Shown: one piece after another, positions 11,111 to 22,792 of the stretch
How the letters are laid out: each line of letters starts with the position of its first letter
Numbering within the stretch: position 1 is the stretch's first letter
DNA from: Ambrosia x helenae
Taxonomy: Eukaryota; Streptophyta; Magnoliopsida; Asterales; Asteraceae
Assembly: GCA_030844895.1 (NCBI GenBank)
Contig: CM061231.1
Coordinates: forward strand, 92,283,084-92,347,083
DNA length: 64,000 nt
Direction: 5' to 3'
The notes under the pieces: model-generated
The model's database searches: none
Told to the model about the DNA's origin: nothing
The model's input: only the letters and a program-made list of their open reading frames with translations
Program-made: the position numbers and the translations under genes

Positions 11111-12370
11111 TCACCTTATGAAGGACACTTTTATTGGTGGTCGAACATGAAAGCCGAAATAGCGACTTATGTTAGTAAGTGCTTAACTTGTGCTAAGGTC
11201 AAGATCGAATATCAGAAACCTTCGGGCTTGCTACAACAACCAGAAATCTCGATGTGGAAATGGGATGGAATTTCCATGGATTTTATCTCCAAACTTCCTA
11301 AGGCGTCTGGTGGCAATGACAAAATTTGGGTCATTGTAGACCGCCTAACGAAATCAGCTCATTTCTTGGCAATTCAGGAGATAGATACATTGGAACGTTT
11401 AGGAACCCTTTACATCAAGGAAGTTGTTTCTAGGCATCGGGTGCCTACTTCAATCATATCTGACCGTGATCCTCGATTCACTTCCCGATTCTGGACTACT
11501 CTTCACAAAGCGTTGGGCACTCGCTTAGATATGAGCACGACTTATCACCCTCAGACAGATGGTCAGAGTGAGCGTACCATTCAGACGTTAGAAGATCTAC
11601 TACGAGCATTCGTGTTGGATTTTGGTAACAACTGGGATAAACGTTTACCCCTGATTAAATTCTCGTACAACAACAGCTATCACACCTCTATACAGTGTGC
11701 GCCTTTTGAGGCACTTTATGGGCGCAAGTGTAGGTCACCAATTTGTTGGGCTGAAGTTGGGGACAGCCAGCTGACAAGCCCTGAGCTCGTGCATGAAACA
11801 TCTGAAAAGATTATCCAAATTAGAAACCGTATGGCCGCTGCTCGTGATAGGCAGAAAAGCTACGCTGATAGGCGCCGAAAACCTTTAGAGTTCCAAGTTG
11901 GGGACAAAGTACTCTTGAAGGTGTCGCCTTGGAAGGGCGTGATTTGTTTCGGGAAACGAGGAAAGTTAAACCCGTGGTATGTTGGACCATTCGAAATTGT
12001 GGAAAGAATTGGTCCGGTGGCCTATAGGTTGAACTTACCTGACGAACTCAATGGAGTGCATAACGTATTTCATGTATCGAATCTTAAGAAATGCTTGTCT
12101 GACACAACATTGGTGGTTCCACTAGAAGAAATTCAAGTGGATGATCAGTTGAGGTTCGTGGAAGAACCAGTGGAAATTCTTGAACAAGGCGTTAAGAAAC
12201 TTCGATAAAGCACTATACCTATTGTTAAGGTACGGTGGAATTCTCGTCTAGGACCAGAATATACGTGGGAATGCAAGGACCAAATGCGACTCAAATACCC
12301 ACATCTCTTTACAGAACCTGAAATTGTACATAGACCGAACGCTAAACGTAAAGCAACTCACTCAAAGTGA
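11111..12370 (+). pseudogene. Ty3/gypsy integrase with C-terminal chromodomain-like tail, 5'-truncated
   Basis: The open frame begins after a TGA at 11108-11110; homology starts near FYWWSNMK, so gag, protease, RT and RNase H are absent. Numbering from the ATG at 11147, zinc-finger cysteines are C12 and C15, and the integrase triad is D45 (SMDFI), D106 (ISDRD) and E142 (GQSER), with exactly 35 residues between the last two. Then follow the DKVLLKVSPWKG and KLNPWYVGPFEI stretches typical of Tekay/Del integrases. A TAA at 12206-12208 interrupts the frame just before the VKVRWNSRLGPEYTWE block, which reads on to a TGA at 12368-12370 and corresponds to the chromodomain-like C-terminus. The catalytic core is intact, but the gene is dead from truncation and the stop. 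Confidence 0.85.
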
Positions 12371-12488
12371 ATTTCGGGGCGAAATTCCTTTCAACTTGGG
12401 GATGATGTGACATCCGGTAACCAAGCACACCAACTTTACTGTTTACTTGCTGAATTTCGAGACGAAATTCTTTTCAACTTGGGGATGA
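12371..12488 (+). repeat. Duplicated polypurine-tract region of gypsy element
   Basis: Two copies of a GAATTTCG..CGAAATTC...TTTCAACTTGGGGATGATG segment lie about 83 bp apart, each followed by TGTGACA. Only the second is followed by the LTR ending at 15224. Confidence 0.75.
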
Positions 12489-15224
12489 TGTGACACCCCG
12501 CATTTGTCAGGTTAACTCTTTTACTGAACTCTAGTTAATTGTTCTTAATCATATGTGGTTAAACACTTAGCTAGGGTTAGTTGAACAGGTCTTTCAGAAT
12601 GTTATGTAACAATAACACATGTTAGGTGACATTAACGTACGTTATAATTAGAAAAATAATTGTCTTGACGCACACACGAATCCTGTATCCCGAACGTTGG
12701 TGATTTGTTAAGCATGCATAATTATATGAACTATTGAGTGTTGATGAATGTGAATAACACGTGTATGTGAATTACATGCTTATGTGAACTACTGCGTATT
12801 AGTTACGTAAACTTTATGAGATATGTGCACCTATGATAAACATGCTATGAATTCATAGAACGGTAGTTTTATACGAGTTAGTATGATTATTATTGTCGGG
12901 ATTAGTCTCGGGAATTAGATATTACTAACGGGCTCAACTAACTCATAAAAACCCTTAGAACCCGAAACCTTGGCCCATGATCTTAACCCTAGCATATTAT
13001 TTATAAAAAAAAAGAAAATAAACACCAACCCTAATACTCCCATTGCGCCGTGGACAAGGAGACCCCCCACAACAACCTTTCAATCTCAATTCTAGGTATT
13101 TCGGGTGCTATCTCGAGATTTTAGGGACTCTAGCAATTCTAGGTATGTGTTTTACGTGTTGTATGATGAGCTTATAGGCTGGAAAAGTTGTAAAAACTCT
13201 AGGAAATATGCATGTTAAAGTCGCAAATCATTGTATGTTAGATATCTTGGATGTTTGTTGAGATTGTTGATGAATATTGTGATAGAAATCATGTCTAGAG
13301 TATATGGTACATAAAAACCTGAGATTAAACGTGATAACATGAATGTTATTGTGTTAATATGAGGTTATTGCATGATTATGGTGTATTGAGAATGATTAGG
13401 GTTTATAAGAGTCATGTTGATAAAATTCTGATTTTCTGACAGATTCATTGTGACGAATTGTAGGGCTGTTAAAGGGTGATTAACATGTGTAATCTGATTG
13501 TTTTCTAATGCTAAAACATAACTTATGATGTTAGCTTTTCAAAAAGTCCAAAATCATGCGTTTTGGACTTGTTTTTATATGTATTCATGATTTTATAAGT
13601 TTAAAGGTATAATCAGATTTTCGGATGTGAAAAATGGACCAACTTTAAAGGGCTATAACTTGAGTTTTACGAATCGTTGATCACGAAATTTGGACAGAGG
13701 TTGAGTCTCTGAGTATACAAGCGTTTCCAATTGGAATCATCTCTTTTGAATGAGTCTACGATTTTTAATGAATTTTTATGTAAGCTGCTGTCAACAGCAC
13801 TCTTTTTCTGAGGTGGCTGGACTAAATTAAGTTTCATAAAATCTTGATGTGTTTTTGACGGGAAATAAAAATAGTAGAGTCACGTATAAACTTGTGGGAA
13901 GCTTCTGTAAAATTTTGGGAACTTGAGGAGTTGGTTTGGTATTTTATAAAAATTGGTTTCCATAACTTAAATCTGCCCAGAAAACGCAGGTCTGCGAGAT
14001 ATTGATTATGTGACGATTTGAGTGTGTTAATGAGTTATAAGTTATGAAATTCTATATGAAAACATGTGTATATGTTATTTATATGATGTAGATGCCATGA
14101 TAGGTTGATGGTATGCAATGTGTGATGAGAACTAGTTGTGTTAAAAGTCTTAAGATGTTGCATCATTTACTAATCACCAACGATTGACGGGTTTTGCATG
14201 GTTTATCTGTGTCAAGTACAATTATATGAGATGTCACTTAAGTCCTGGTGTCAAGCACAGTCAAACACTTGCAACCTTGTATTTGATAGGTTATTGGTAG
14301 GCGAGTATTCTCCCACGTTACTATCTTTGCGGTTTATTTTTAGCAGGCAACCTAAGGTGAGTTTCACTACTTTTCGCGAAAGCATGTGTCTCTGGTTGAG
14401 ACAAGGTAACATAAAACTTTTCTAGTCCCGTTGGGGCTACTTTTCCATTCCAAATTCTGGGATGCTATGACTCCTTGTGTGGGTCGGGTTTTCGATCCCT
14501 TATGTGGATCACACTCTTATTAGTTTTGTACTTTAACTGTCCCTTGTGAACTAAACACTCTATCTTGAAAGTCCTTACTATTTTATTGGGTTAATCGCTG
14601 GAGGCGAACGGGGTAGTAGTTAGTAGCGCTATTAGGTTGTGGAGCAACCTCATGCCTGAGGTGCTTGGGTCACGGGCATGAACTTCTGACCACTTTTTCT
14701 TACTGGTGTTGATAGACACTAGTGTTGAGGCACTATAACATCTGTATGTTTCCCAATAATCACTGTTTAGTTACATTGAGCGGGTTAGCTACCCCTGACA
14801 AGCTTAAAACTGATGTTTTTGATACAATTGATGAAATTACAACTGTTTCTCGTACTGTGAACTCACCAGCTTTATGTTGACACACTTAGTATGTTTTCGC
14901 AGGTCGCTAGAAAGGAGCACGTCTAGGTTCATGCATGATGTGTCATGGGATTTATAACTTATTAAACTTTGACATATTTACTTTCATGATGGTTTGGGCG
15001 CGTTGTGTTTGCGCATTATAACTTATTTTGCTAAACTGTGTTTGCTTCCGCACTCATCTAAACGTATGGTTGACGAACTTTTAAAAAAATAAAAGCGAAT
15101 TTTATTTCAAACGAACTAAATGGTTTGGGCATTTAGAGTCGTTCGTATAATTTATGGCTATAAGATCCTGGTGTGTCATGCGCCTCGCGGTAAAACCCCG
15201 CAGTAGAAATTTAAGGGTGTGACA
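12489..15224 (+). repeat. 3' LTR of Tekay/Del-like gypsy element (2736 bp)
   Basis: The LTR starts TGTGACACCC right after the polypurine segment and ends GGGTGTGACA; the termini are inverted repeats with one mismatch. The terminal block with the CGCCTCGCGG motif matches 5680-5737. The long LTR fits the Tekay/Del chromovirus lineage. Coding-like frames inside (for example 14198-14425) show no domain and are discounted. The 5' LTR is missing. Confidence 0.8.
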
Positions 15225-15936
15225 TTTTATTTAAAACATGAATTAACATCCACATTATGTCATATTTTATCTGTATAATTCGTAAGCTGTAAAAATCAAC
15301 AGTTGAGTAGTAAAAGTTAATAGATTATCAATTTACCTTCAAGGGATGCGTAGCAAATTAACAATTTTGATTGACGGTTTCGAATGAACTAAGTTGCTAA
15401 CTACAACACCTTATATTTTGATTTTTATTTTAATTGTAAAAAGAATTAGAGCAAGAATGCAACAGAATATAGTTGGACTTTGATGATCGTGATTTTACGA
15501 TTCAGGTGTACGACCTTTCACCGTTACTACAAGATTCGATTCGATTTCCATTCCTCACTTTCCCACTTTCATTTTAAGCCTAACTGTGTTGCCTCTTTTT
15601 GGAATGAGCTATTATTCAATACTACATAAACAAGTTCGATACAAATATAAAATAACATCATAGAATGGGGCCTAAAAAATATGGGGCACTAAGCCCATGC
15701 TTTAGTAGACTTATACTTTGGCCAAAGTTTAGTTTTGATTATCAACAAAATTAACTTAACCGGACTGAAAAACGACAATCTAATCAAATAAACCGAACCA
15801 ATTAACCAGTCGGTTAATAAGATTATTTAACGGTTGACTTTGGTTTTGGTTGAGGCTAATAACTGAATTGAAGCGAAACATTCATACCCGTAAAAGTAGC
15901 TGTGTTTCCCGCCGCATCGCGCGGGCACACTACTAG
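15225..15936 (+). other. Right flank of the gypsy remnant, Helitron tail
   Basis: This AT-rich non-coding sequence ends in the Helitron hairpin and CTAG at 15936. I see no gene in it. Confidence 0.4.
15908..15936 (+). other. Helitron 3' terminal hairpin and CTAG end
   Basis: CCCGC / GCGGG stem with an 8-base loop, then CACACTACTAG. It closely matches the 8313-8344 and 18075-18105 ends in layout, which identifies a family of Helitron termini. Confidence 0.7.
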
Positions 15937-15956
15937 TATATATATATAAACATTAA

Positions 15957-16184
15957 TCTATATTATCTAAGGTAGTGACATTCTTTCTAGATAAATCGTG
16001 CCATGAAGGACAAGAATGATAGATATAATGTGGAACATGTCAAGGATGATAGAAATAATGTTCTACAAGTAATATGATAGAGAAAAAAATGAACACGTCT
16101 AGAGATATCTTGAAGAGTTGTTTATGTAGAGTCTAAGATTATTCTAGAGGATTTTAGCACTTATTATTTATCCTAAACAAATAA

Positions 16185-16216
<32 letters not shown>

Positions 16217-18105
16217 TGATAATATTAAAAAATAGTAGTAAAGTTGTGATATTATTAATATTTCTTTTGTATAAACATATATATTATGGTGACTATGCAT
16301 ATTCTAGAGATATCTACAAGAGTTGTCTAGGTAGAGTTCAAGATTGTCCTTAAGGATTTTAGCACTCATTATTTATCCCAACCAGAAAAGTATATATATT
16401 GATAATATAAAAAGATAGTAAAGGAATTGTGATATAATTAAAATTTCTTTGTTATAAACATATATATTATGGCGACTATACATATTCTAACTCCCATATA
16501 CCATTAAGTTTGTATTAATGTTATGTCCCTATAAATAGAGGCTTATTGTATTTGGTATAACTCATTGATAAAAACCTCTCTCATTTTCCATCTTATCTTT
16601 CTCTCTTTAGTCTTTTTTCTTATGTTTACATACGTTATATAGTGGTTGCAAGGAATAACCATTAAGAATACATGAAGTGGTAGCATCTTGCGATAAACTT
16701 TAACAAATCATGTTCCTGATTGAGATATAGCTCAACAGAGAAACATGCAAGACATGAAGCGGAATTTATTTCGAGGGAAATTGTGGACAATGCTTGAAAA
16801 GTCGTGCATCATGACACATGTCAGTGACGTAACAAATAAAAACACCCTCGTTTTGTAATATGATTAAGCTCGTTGTTTTATTTGATTTCGCATGTATGTT
16901 GGTGATGATGGAACTCTAGCATTTGGGACGATTTGTGGTAGTTTGATGTTGTAATTTGAATCTCTAACCTAATTCATGTCCATTCGAATTAGAACGTTGC
17001 AACATGGATGGCTTCCATGTTATTGCTACAATACGAAATACATTAGCTTTCCTTATATTCGTTACATTTATTATGAGTAAAAGTTACTATAATCCCCTAT
17101 ATACGTTGTCTTCATCATGTCATGTTTAAAGAAACAAAGAAAATAAAGACTAATATTGGAGTGGCGGAGTTAACAAAACAACAATAATAAATACATGACA
17201 ATACTTAATGTATGTAAAGTTATACACATTGCTTATCTAGGTTTACATTACCATATAAAATTCTTATTTTATTTATATAAAGAAATGTTTAGAATGTCCA
17301 CAAGTTTTACTGTATCTAATATTAGTATATCTTATTAACGTAGTTTTAAGAAACTATAACCATCTACTTAACCTTAATTTGTTTTTATAAATTGTTAACT
17401 CCTACAATTTATAACTGTTTTATAATCTTCATCCTTTTTTACAACTTATAAACTATAATAATTGGTTTGATATATTATGGTAAGCATAGGTAGTGGTTTT
17501 ATTACAGGTGATAGCCCAACAGGTAACCTAGCCCATGTTCGTTTAACATATGACATGACTGGGACAGTTTGAACATTGGCCTGGATCTCACGCTAACATA
17601 AACAAGCATTCAACCAAATTGGCTTGACTTCTTCTTCGCTAAACAAAAATGCAAACGTCAGAGTTCATTATTATTTTTTTTTTGACATAATTATCAACTT
17701 ATGTTTGAAGCAAAATATTAATAGAGATTAAAAGGTAGTTATCAGTTACCTATGTAAGAGTATGTTAGCATATATATGCCCTTACAAGAGTTTATAAATT
17801 GTGTAGTGTACATGCTTGGTCCTTTGGCTAATTAGGAAAAGTTTTATTTTTAGCATTTTGGCAAAAATAGTTTATATGTTTGACCCTCATGATAAATTAG
17901 TTGTAAAGTCTAATCAAATCATGTTAAGCAAACCAACTTGATTTTTGATCTACCTAAGCTCGAGTTTAAGATTCTAGCTTCATTTTAAATTAGAGTAAAC
18001 CCAAGTCAACTCGGTATAAAGTGCAAGTCAAGCTCGAGCTAGCCCTAACTCGACTTAAACTTTAAGTGTTGTGTTCTCCGTCGCATCACATGGGCATCCC
18101 ATTAG
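15957..18105 (+). mobile_element. Non-autonomous Helitron-like element with CpG-decayed 3' end
   Basis: The left end is TCTATATTATCTAAGG after an A. The right end at 18075-18105 aligns with the intact hairpin at 15908-15936, but its stem bases have changed C to T and G to A, as expected from deamination of methylated CpG, leaving a terminal TTAG. The inside is AT-rich, with a ~206-bp tandem duplication (16097-16487) and no ORF with a domain. Confidence 0.45.
16097..16487 (+). repeat. ~206-bp imperfect tandem duplication
   Basis: Two units, from about 16097 and 16304, each carry TCTAGAGATATCT, then GATTTTAGCACT, then TATTTATCC, a TG/AT microsatellite or its remnant, and an ATATATTATGG(T/C)GACTAT block. 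Unit 1 holds a (TG)n(TA)n run at 16188-16216. Confidence 0.65.
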
Positions 18106-18305
18106 TATATATACATTTCACAATAAAAAGAGCAAATTTTTAGTTTATATTTTAAAAATATGTTTTATATCGTACTTTTAACTTATTTGAGATTTTACCT
18201 TAAAAAAGTTTAATGAGAAATTAAGGCCATGCTATATTTATACACATTTTTGTGTTTTTGTTGCCTTTGTGTCATCACGTGAATTGACATTTCGTTTGAA
18301 TGTAT
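18106..18305. other. AT-rich segment between Helitron and Harbinger elements
   Basis: 200 bp of AT-rich sequence with no gene or recognised repeat. Confidence 0.5.
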
Positions 18306-18345
18306 TAAGGTAGTGTTCGCTTCACAATAATGGGATGGAATTCGA

Positions 18346-19630
18346 AAAGGAATTAGAATTTGATTCCATTTCATATCACGCTCGTCTTAATAAAAAAAAG
18401 GATTGGAATTGAATTAAAATCACTTGAAATCTTCCAAATCTTGGGATTTAAAATCCTTCAAAGTTGAGAGGGAATGTGGTCAAATATGTAAGAATTCATG
18501 TTAATTTGCCAAAATAACCCTATAACTTATCAAAAAAACATTATAACTCACCCAAACAATCAGCTCCACAAAAAACAAAAACCCTAGAATGCTCTCCACC
18601 GTTCCTTTTTTCCGACGCCATATCAACCGTCCTTTGTCCACTGTTCTCTGCCGTTCCTTGTCGCCATATCAACCACTATCGTTGAAGGTTTGTGTTCTCT
18701 CGTCGTAGTCGTCCTTTATGTCTTTAGCTGTTTAAGAAACATCTGACAAGATCACAATGAAGTTAAATCAATTGTCTGTTAACGTCTTATCTATATGACT
18801 TATACTAAACCATGTGCTCTATGCTGATCAGGCAACCATTGGAATTGACTTCTTGTCAAAGACGGTGTATCTTGAGGATCGGACAGTTCGTCTGCAGTTA
18901 TGGTAAGATGTTCTACCATAATGTTTTAATTCTTCTCAAAGGATGTACATTATATTTTTCATCAACTTTGGTATGCATTAAATAATTCAATCTGTTTGTT
19001 ACAGATAATGTGTTGCTTGTTTGGGTATAGGAAATCAACATTTTGACTATATGATCATTATCACAGGAGATTAACTTCTTGTTTGTTATGCTTTTGATGC
19101 AAACTGCTTATGGTACATGCTTACGGTTTAGACGATGGTAGGTATATATTGTTATCGACGCTATAGCTATTTTTAAATTTTAGGTAGGTTTATATCAAAT
19201 TCAGAGTTTGATTGGAAAGTTTTAGTAGAAATGGGTTCTTATGTTATGTGATATTGTTGTCATTGTAATACAAAGTTATCTGGAGAACATTAGCCTGTTG
19301 TGATTTTTTATGATAATAGCATTATCATAGTCATATTTAAGGTTTATCAAAACGAGGCTATAAACTTTCTGGTCAAATCGCTCTCATGGGATAAGGTTTA
19401 AGATAACCGGATTGTGAACATGCTTAACTAATTATTAATATTGGACATAGTTTTGCCTTTGCTAAATATGTGATGTTTGCAATTTGATTTGAGATATATA
19501 CTAAATAAATGAATACTTTCAGGTGGATTATTAGGAAATGGCCCGACTTAGATTAACAACACTCAATCATAAACAAAAGAGAAGGGAATTGATTCTACCA
19601 TGGTGAAACCAACTTGTTACAACATTTTCC
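18346..19630 (+). other. Harbinger 5' non-coding region
   Basis: This lies between the left inverted repeat and the recognisable transposase. I found no convincing coding segment; 18590-18720 is CT-rich and could be an untranslated leader. Confidence 0.4.
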
Positions 19631-20936
19631 TTGCTTGTACTCTTAATTTACGGGTTAATGATTAAATACGTAATGGATAAACCACTGATGTTGCTCATAA
19701 AAAATAATTCAATATTATATAGACATCTTTGTGAGAGTAGCACGATGGCTATATCCCAAATTAGGATAAATCGAGCGTGTTTCAAAAAGTTGCGTGAGAC
19801 GCTTAAAATTTTTGGAGGGCTAAAACCAAATAGAAATATGGACATAGATGAACAAGTAGCCATCTTCCTTCACATTGTCACTCATAATGTCAAGAATCTG
19901 ATCATGAGATGTCGTTGTCATCGTTCAGGAGACACGATTAGTAGATGTGTTTCTCGAGTTTGTAATGCAGTGATTAGATTGCACTCACGTTTGCATAAGA
20001 AACCTGATCCTATTCCCAAGAATTCTACCGACCATAGGTGGAAATAGTTCAAGGTAATATGTAATCATTATAACTTTTTTATGTTATAACTAGGTTAGGA
20101 TTTAGAAATGTATTATAATACTTTATTTTGTGTTGTTCGGCTTTAGAATTGTTTATGAGCTCTAGATGGAACATACATAAAGTGCTTAGTGCCAAATGAA
20201 GAGAAGCCTAAATACAGAACAAGAAAGGGATAGATTGCTACAAATGTGTTAGGTGTGTGCTCACCAGATATGCAATTTATATTTGTGTTACCGGATTGGG
20301 AAGGGTCGTCGGTTGATGGTAGAGTCCTACGGGATGCTCTTGATAGGCCACATGGATTGAAACTTTCAAGGCCGGGTATGTAAAATCGTATATAAGTAAC
20401 CATATAGGCATATACAAAAAAAAAAATTAGTAATTTGACCTCAATATATTTTTAGGTTATTATTTTGTAGATGTTGGATACACAAACGAAGAAGGTTTTC
20501 TTGCCCCTTATAGAGGTCAACAATATCATTTAAATGATTGGCGTAGTTGACACCAACCCACTACCCCAAAAGAATTATTCAACATGAAACATTCGTCTGC
20601 AAGAAATGTTATCGAAAGATGTTTTGGGATTTTAAAGAAAAGATGGGGAATTTTGAGAGACCACTTATACTATCCTATTGGCCAAAAAAGAGGACTCCAT
20701 CATAATTTATAAGGAGAGAAATGCCGATAGATCCATTTGAGACTGGAGATCTGGTAGACGAAGAAATAGAAGGCCTTGGAAATGAAGATGATAACGAAGA
20801 CGAAGAAGGTGAGGGAAACAGAGATGGAGACGAAGGTAATATAACACACATTGAGACATCAAACGAGTGGACAACGTTTAGAAACAATTTAGGCCAAAGC
20901 ATATTTGATTCTTGGAGTGCTACTAACCTAGATTAA
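19631..20936 (+). pseudogene. PIF/Harbinger transposase (DDE, three exons), decayed
   Basis: Exon 1 has the family N-terminal domain: GGLKPNRNMDIDEQVAIFLH, then HNVKN, then HRSGDTISR. Two introns with GT...AG borders fit 20054-20146 and 20376-20455. Exon 2 holds the first catalytic Asp (ALDGTYI) and the second (EGSSVDGRVLRDAL). Exon 3 has VGYTNEEGFLAPYRGQ, the catalytic Glu (ARNVIERCFGILKKRWGIL) and an acidic C-terminus ending at 20936. All catalytic residues remain, but there are in-frame stops at 20045-20047, early and mid exon 2, and 20548-20550, and a one-base frameshift near 20705-20712. The enzyme would cut and paste the element at TAA targets. The family is certain and the gene is clearly inactive. 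Confidence 0.88.
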
Positions 20937-20939
20937 ATT

Positions 20940-21122
20940 GTTGTTAGTTATGCTATTTTGATATACGAATATGTTATTTAATATTAGTTATGCTATTTTG
21001 ATGTATGTATTTTTTATTTAATAGTTATTAGTTATGCTATTTTGATGGATGGATATTGTATTTAATGGTTGTTAGTTATGCTATTTTGAGATATGTTTTA
21101 TTTAATGGTTATTAGTTATGCT
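20940..21122 (+). repeat. ~50-bp tandem repeats with TTAGTTATGCTATTTTGA core
   Basis: Four to five imperfect copies of TTAGTTATGCTATTTTGA plus an ATTTAATGGTTG-like spacer lie directly after the transposase stop, in the gap before the second Harbinger gene. Confidence 0.75.
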
Positions 21123-21175
21123 TTTTTTTTATTTTAAATATATTTTATGTTTTAGTTTACTTTCTTTTTACAGGG

Positions 21176-21515
21176 ATGATGACCAATAATAAAAACTATC
21201 GAGTGTGGAGTGACATTGAAGATGAAAAGCTTATTGAAGCTTTTGTTAAACATGACTGACACCGGGAAATATAAATGTGATATTAACTTTAAACCCAGAT
21301 ATTTACAATAACTTGAAGCGTCCTTGAAAGAATCTCTTCCAGAGTCAGGCATTTTGGCTAGACCCTATATTGATTCAAGAATGAAAACAATGAAGAAAGA
21401 TTGGCAAGCTGTGTATGATTTACTAAATACTTGCGGATTTTGTTACGATAAAGAAAAAAATTGTGTCATTGCTGATACCAAAGTATGAGAAGCCTACATT
21501 GCAATACGAGCTATA
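21176..21515 (+). pseudogene. Harbinger Myb/SANT-like DNA-binding protein (ORF1), decayed
   Basis: Starting at an ATG just after a TTTACAG acceptor-like sequence, the reading shows NYRVWSDIEDEKLIEAFVK, then FKPRYLQ, SLKESLPESGILA, RPYIDSRMKTMKKDWQAVYD and DKEKNCVIAD. This is the conserved core of the plant Myb/SANT-like domain protein that Harbinger elements encode beside the transposase to help nuclear import and end binding. A TGA after VKHD, a TAA after YLQ, a frame change and a late TGA break it. Gene order (transposase first, ORF1 second, same strand) matches known elements. Confidence 0.75.
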
Positions 21516-21760
21516 TTTTAATAATTATGCATTTTATGGTTATTGTTGACTTTTATTTTTTGGTGGTTTTAGTCTATTATTGCTTTTTATTAGTTATGCT
21601 TTTTAAGGATTAAGATTTATTCTACAGTAAGTAAGTAAGCTTTATATTGGATTGTTATATTCTTTCTACAGTAAGTAAGAATTAGCTGATCAAAGTTATA
21701 TGTTGTTGTATTTATTTAGTAAATTGCCAATCAAAGTTATAAACCAAACAACATTCAGAA

Positions 21761-22105
21761 TGTTTAAAACTGAACCATAAACTTTTTTCAAACTGTAGCA
21801 CAGGATCGTTATAACTTTAGGACCATTTTAGGATGAACAAATGAGGGTATGCACAGATTCTGTGCCGGGACTGCAACAGGGACAAAACAAGATAAATATA
21901 CACTAATATTCTGTTAAATATTGGTACAACAGTAGGCTATTTATAGCCTTGAAATTGACGGTTATTTAAATTGTTTAATGACAATTATATCAGGTATATA
22001 ACTACCCTTCTGACCCGTGTTTGACCCGTTTGACTCCTAAAGTTTAAACATAAACATAATAACAATACTAATAAACATAGGATATCTTGATTACTCTTTC
22101 CAACA
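21761..22105 (-). repeat. Candidate small solo LTR, minus strand
   Basis: On the minus strand this reads TGTTGGAAAG...TTTTAAACA with TGTT/AACA ends and a TATAAATAG box near 21936. The flanks are CAGAA(T) on the left and AGAAT on the right, an off-by-one target duplication, so the exact borders are uncertain. Confidence 0.4.
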
Positions 22106-22141
22106 AGAATGAGAACCGAATATGTAATTTAGTTCGGTTAT

Positions 22142-22780
22142 TGTCAAATTTATGGTATGAACTGAAATAATCTTTTTATTAAACAAGAAACCCAACCCTG
22201 AATGTCTACACCCAAAGAAACAACAGATTACAACTCAGAACATTACACACCTTGAAACTCCTCACCAGATTATCAATATGATAATCTTACACACTCTAGG
22301 ACTCAACGACTAAGAGATCTGATCAGAGGATGATCAGATCTTTACAAATCTATAAAACCCTAATGTGAAAGAGAATACCAAAAGACTGAAACAAAATAAT
22401 GATCTGAGCAAAAGTTGTAATAGTGACGAAATAATAATCCTTTTATAGGACTACTAGAAGCTTCTCTTGAGAAAGCACAGTTTAGCTTCTTCTCAGCCAC
22501 ACGATCAAATAATGACACGGATCGTGTAAAAGAACGGTCAAGATTAAAAGCCTCTTATGGACCGGGCTTTTTGATGAATGGACCAGGCCACACCTGGGCC
22601 ACACCTTTGAATCTACCATCTTTAAACTGCTACAGGCCCACTGCTACAAGTCCTGCTACAAGCCCAATCTACTGTCCAGTCTGCTACAAGTCCATTTCCT
22701 GTCCACCTAAAATTCCAAACATGTATTAGTCTTATTTGAATAACAAGTATTAAATTGATATGAAGTTATTAATTTTAACA
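22142..22780 (-). repeat. 3' LTR of copia 22142-28396
   Basis: 639 bp, ends TGTCAAATTT...TTTTAACA on the + strand. The TATA box (TATAAAAG, minus strand) is at 22440-22447. Confidence 0.93.
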
Positions 22781-22792
22781 CCCCCCCCCCTC
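22781..22792 (-). other. Polypurine tract of copia 22142-28396
   Basis: On the minus strand this is GAGGGGGGGGGG, directly before the 3' LTR and overlapping the RNase H stop codon by two bases. Confidence 0.85.

Larger units (their letters stand above)
9413..15936 (+). mobile_element. Helitron-like element interrupted by a gypsy remnant
   Basis: The left end reads TCTATACTATCTTATAAAGC after an A, a typical plant Helitron 5' terminus. The right end at 15908-15936 has CCCGC (15908-15912) pairing with GCGGG (15921-15925), then 11 bases ending in CTAG and a flanking T. A second 5'-type terminus, TCTATACTATATTATAA, lies at 9591, so one Helitron may be nested or chimeric. No Rep/helicase coding is visible, so it is non-autonomous. 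Gypsy sequence (11111-15224) accounts for most of its length. Pairing of these two ends is inferred, not proven. Confidence 0.5.

Noticed and set aside
14198..14425. 75-codon frame inside the gypsy LTR
   Set aside because: No start context or domain; the LTR is non-coding.
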